Both the position numbers and the translations under genes were made by a program. A DNA stretch of 14,453 bases from Methanofastidiosum sp964630765 (GTDB lineage Archaea > Methanobacteriota_B > Thermococci > Methanofastidiosales > Methanofastidiosaceae). Where the stretch lies: positions 1-14,453 of the forward strand of contig CAZVXE010000040.1 of assembly GCA_964630765.1 (NCBI GenBank), in the 5' to 3' direction. Shown here in pieces: positions 13,432 through 14,453 of the stretch. The notes beneath the pieces were generated by a model. The model was not told the DNA's origin. It saw only the letters and a list, made by a program, of their open reading frames with translations, and searched no databases. Numbering within the stretch: the stretch's first letter is position 1; every line of letters starts with the position of its first letter.

Positions 13432-13785
13432 ATGGAGGATGAACATAAAGGGTGCGACCTTATAGTGACTATAGTCAAAAAAGGATTTTCAGAACAGATA
13501 ATTCAAGCTTCAATTAAAGCAGGTGCTAAGGGCGGAACAGTAATTTTCGGAAGAGGTACTGGGATTCATGAACAACAAAAGATATTTGGCATTCCAATAG
13601 AACCTGAAAAAGAGATAATACTAACAGTAGTAAGTAAACAGCAGACTAATATTGTGCTTCAAGCAATCAAAGAATCAGGTGAATTGGACAAGCCAGGCAT
13701 GGGTATCGGATTTGTTATATCTCTGGATAGGGTAATTGGAATGTGCCATTTGCTCTCTGATGGAACCATGATATGTAAATATTGA
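13432..13785 (+). CDS. PII-like (GlnB-superfamily) regulatory protein
   Basis: Small cytosolic protein of 117 residues with the PII ferredoxin-like fold: strand CDLIVTIVKKGFSEQII, helix QASIKAGAKGGTVIFGRGTG (26-44), strand EIILTVVSKQQTNIVLQAI (61-79), then the loop ESGELDKPGMGIGFVISLDRV (81-101), which corresponds to the B-loop region of classical PII but lacks its TGxxGDGK sequence. The T-loop part (about 41-60, GIHEQQKIFGIPIEPEKE) is shorter than in GlnB and has no uridylylation Tyr at the usual place, so a non-nitrogen PII-like sensor is likely. Trimers of such proteins bind nucleotides or other small ligands and dock on membrane transporters. AAAGGAGGT ends 6 bases before ATG 13432, and only three bases separate the gene from the DUF1538 stop, so it is in the same operon and its partner is very likely the DUF1538 pair. 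Confidence 0.88.
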   Translation: MEDEHKGCDLIVTIVKKGFSEQIIQASIKAGAKGGTVIFGRGTGIHEQQKIFGIPIEPEKEIILTVVSKQQTNIVLQAIKESGELDKPGMGIGFVISLDRVIGMCHLLSDGTMICKY

Positions 13786-13834
13786 AATAATCTAATAGAT
13801 TCAAATATATAGATAAAGAGTATTGAATTTTATT

Positions 13835-13875
13835 AAAAATAAAATTTAATTTCTTTTAAGAAAATAAAAATAAAA
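13835..13875. terminator. AT-rich convergent gap with short hairpin, possible two-way terminator
   Basis: Between the PII-like gene and the opposite flavoprotein gene, TTTCTT and AAGAAA (13850-13863) can pair around a two-base loop and are flanked by two copies of AAAAATAAAATT (13835 and 13866). T-runs occur on both strands, as expected for transcripts meeting here. Confidence 0.3.
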
Positions 13876-14253
13876 TTACATTTTATAAGGGAACACTTCT
13901 TTGACATCTATTAATACTGCATAATTTGCTGGAGGCAGATGTGGCATCTTCTCCTTCAATACTTTGGATATATTTTCAAATACGGGGCCTGTATTCATTA
14001 AAGTTGCCTTCCCCTTTATCTGTACACCCTTGTTTGTTTCCTTATCAAGCACATATAAAGAGACATTAGGATTACTCTTCAGGTTTGATATTGTATGGGG
14101 CGAGGCAATTTCTGCAAAGACTAATCTACCCTTATCTATTACTGAGATACTTCCCTTAGGGGATACATTTGGAATCCCATCTGTAGTTGATGTCGAAACG
14201 AAAGCTAAATGCTGTTGTTGAATCAAATCTATTACATTTTGTGGCATTTCCAT
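13876..14253 (-). CDS. pyridoxamine 5'-phosphate oxidase-like flavin-binding protein
   Basis: A single split-barrel domain of 125 residues that in this family binds FMN, less often F420 or haem. The pattern is clear: a start helix MPQNVIDLIQQQ, strand HLAFVSTSTTDGIPNVSPKG (15-34), VIDKGRLVFAEIASPHTISNL (38-58, the flavin-phosphate contact region), NPNVSLYVLD (62-71) and KGVQIKGKATLM (76-87). A short helical insert with MPHLPPANY precedes the last strand. The role may be a flavin reductase-like or general redox protein; true pyridoxine-phosphate oxidase activity is unlikely for such short forms. ATG is supported by GGTGGTGATT just upstream and a TATA box at 14284-14292. Monocistronic. Confidence 0.85.
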   Translation of the reverse strand: MEMPQNVIDLIQQQHLAFVSTSTTDGIPNVSPKGSISVIDKGRLVFAEIASPHTISNLKSNPNVSLYVLDKETNKGVQIKGKATLMNTGPVFENISKVLKEKMPHLPPANYAVLIDVKEVFPYKM

Positions 14254-14283
14254 ATAATCACCACCCTTAAATTGTTAAACTTG

Positions 14284-14292
14284 TTTTTATAA
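14284..14292 (-). promoter_or_regulatory. TATA box for the flavoprotein gene
   Basis: Minus-strand TTATAAAAA is centred about 35 nt before the ATG, leaving a short leader that holds the GGTGGTG ribosome-binding site. Confidence 0.5.
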
Positions 14293-14352
14293 TTAATGCT
14301 ATTTCATATTATGTATTGCCTCTCTGTCAAAATCAATGTCTTTCCATTTGAC

Positions 14353-14361
14353 AAATATTTA
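14353..14361 (+). promoter_or_regulatory. TATA box for the gene at the right edge
   Basis: AAATATTTA and the following AT-rich stretch are centred about 25-30 nt before ATG 14387, which fits a leaderless start. Confidence 0.4.
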
Positions 14362-14386
14362 TTAGTATAATAATAAATACTTTAGT

Positions 14387-14453
14387 ATGGTAAAAACTCC
14401 AAATCCAAGTATGCAATCATCCAAAGTCACTGAACGTATTTACGCAAAAGCAT
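14387..14453 (+). CDS. start of an unidentified gene (truncated by window edge)
   Basis: ATG 14387 opens a frame of 22 codons to the edge, beginning MVKTPNPSMQSSKVTERIYAK-like. No ribosome-binding site is seen, but TATA spacing suits a leaderless message. Too short to identify; divergent from the flavoprotein gene. Confidence 0.45.
   Translation, partial: MVKTPNPSMQSSKVTERIYAKA

Noticed and set aside
13835..13878. Two AAAAATAAAATT copies as a possible mobile-element or array repeat
   Set aside because: Low-complexity A/T sequence between convergent genes; better explained as terminator composition.
1..14453. CRISPR array, insertion sequence or transposase
   Set aside because: No regularly spaced repeats, terminal inverted repeats or transposase motifs were seen on either strand.

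Overview
The window looks like a piece of an AT-rich archaeal chromosome, probably from a euryarchaeote (methanogen-like or an uncultivated relative). Supporting signs: most genes have an archaeal TATA box about 22-28 nt before the start codon or expected transcription start; several starts look leaderless, while others have GGTG/GGAGG ribosome-binding sites; the tRNA-Leu gene does not encode CCA; and there is a CDP-alcohol transferase resembling archaetidylinositol-phosphate synthases. No lineage-specific marker (methanogenesis, rRNA) is present, so the assignment stays at domain level.

Layout. 1-77: possible 3' end of an upstream gene. 100-1877: a zinc-ribbon site-2-protease-type membrane metalloprotease, then a CDP-alcohol phosphatidyltransferase, each with its own TATA box. 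1915-1999: tRNA-Leu(CAA). 2000-4500: a very AT-rich islet with two genes, a DUF5677-like protein and a membrane-anchored secreted protein of unknown function. It is bounded on the right by an 11-bp copy of the tRNA 3' end, so it may be a decayed or integrase-less insertion at the tRNA. 4551-5724: a small winged-helix-like protein, whose 5' end is disturbed by a G6 run, overlapping a nitroreductase-family gene. 5889-8566: a sensor protein with five PAS domains that ends after a histidine-kinase dimerisation-like helix pair and has no ATPase domain, followed by a helical acidic ORF that lacks an obvious start. 8666-9811: a secreted LVIVD-type beta-propeller. 9839-11074 (minus): a transglutaminase-like protein with two zinc ribbons and a membrane anchor. 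11149-11640 (minus): a GNAT acetyltransferase. 11789-11890: an unlisted 33-residue single-span membrane protein with a near-perfect Shine-Dalgarno. 12029-13785: an operon of two paralogous DUF1538 membrane proteins and a PII-like protein. 13876-14253 (minus): a pyridoxamine-phosphate-oxidase-like flavoprotein. 14387 to the end: the start of another gene.

How genes may work together. The clearest functional unit is DUF1538-DUF1538-PII-like. Its start/stop overlap and 3-nt spacing imply co-translation, and the PII-like protein is a natural candidate for a ligand-responsive regulator of the paired membrane proteins; the 33-residue membrane protein just upstream could be an accessory subunit. The PAS protein and its downstream helical ORF may be a second unit, in which signal output would depend on a separate kinase or partner. 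The two-gene islet behind the tRNA is the most accessory-looking part of the window. Everything beyond family assignment is inference from context.
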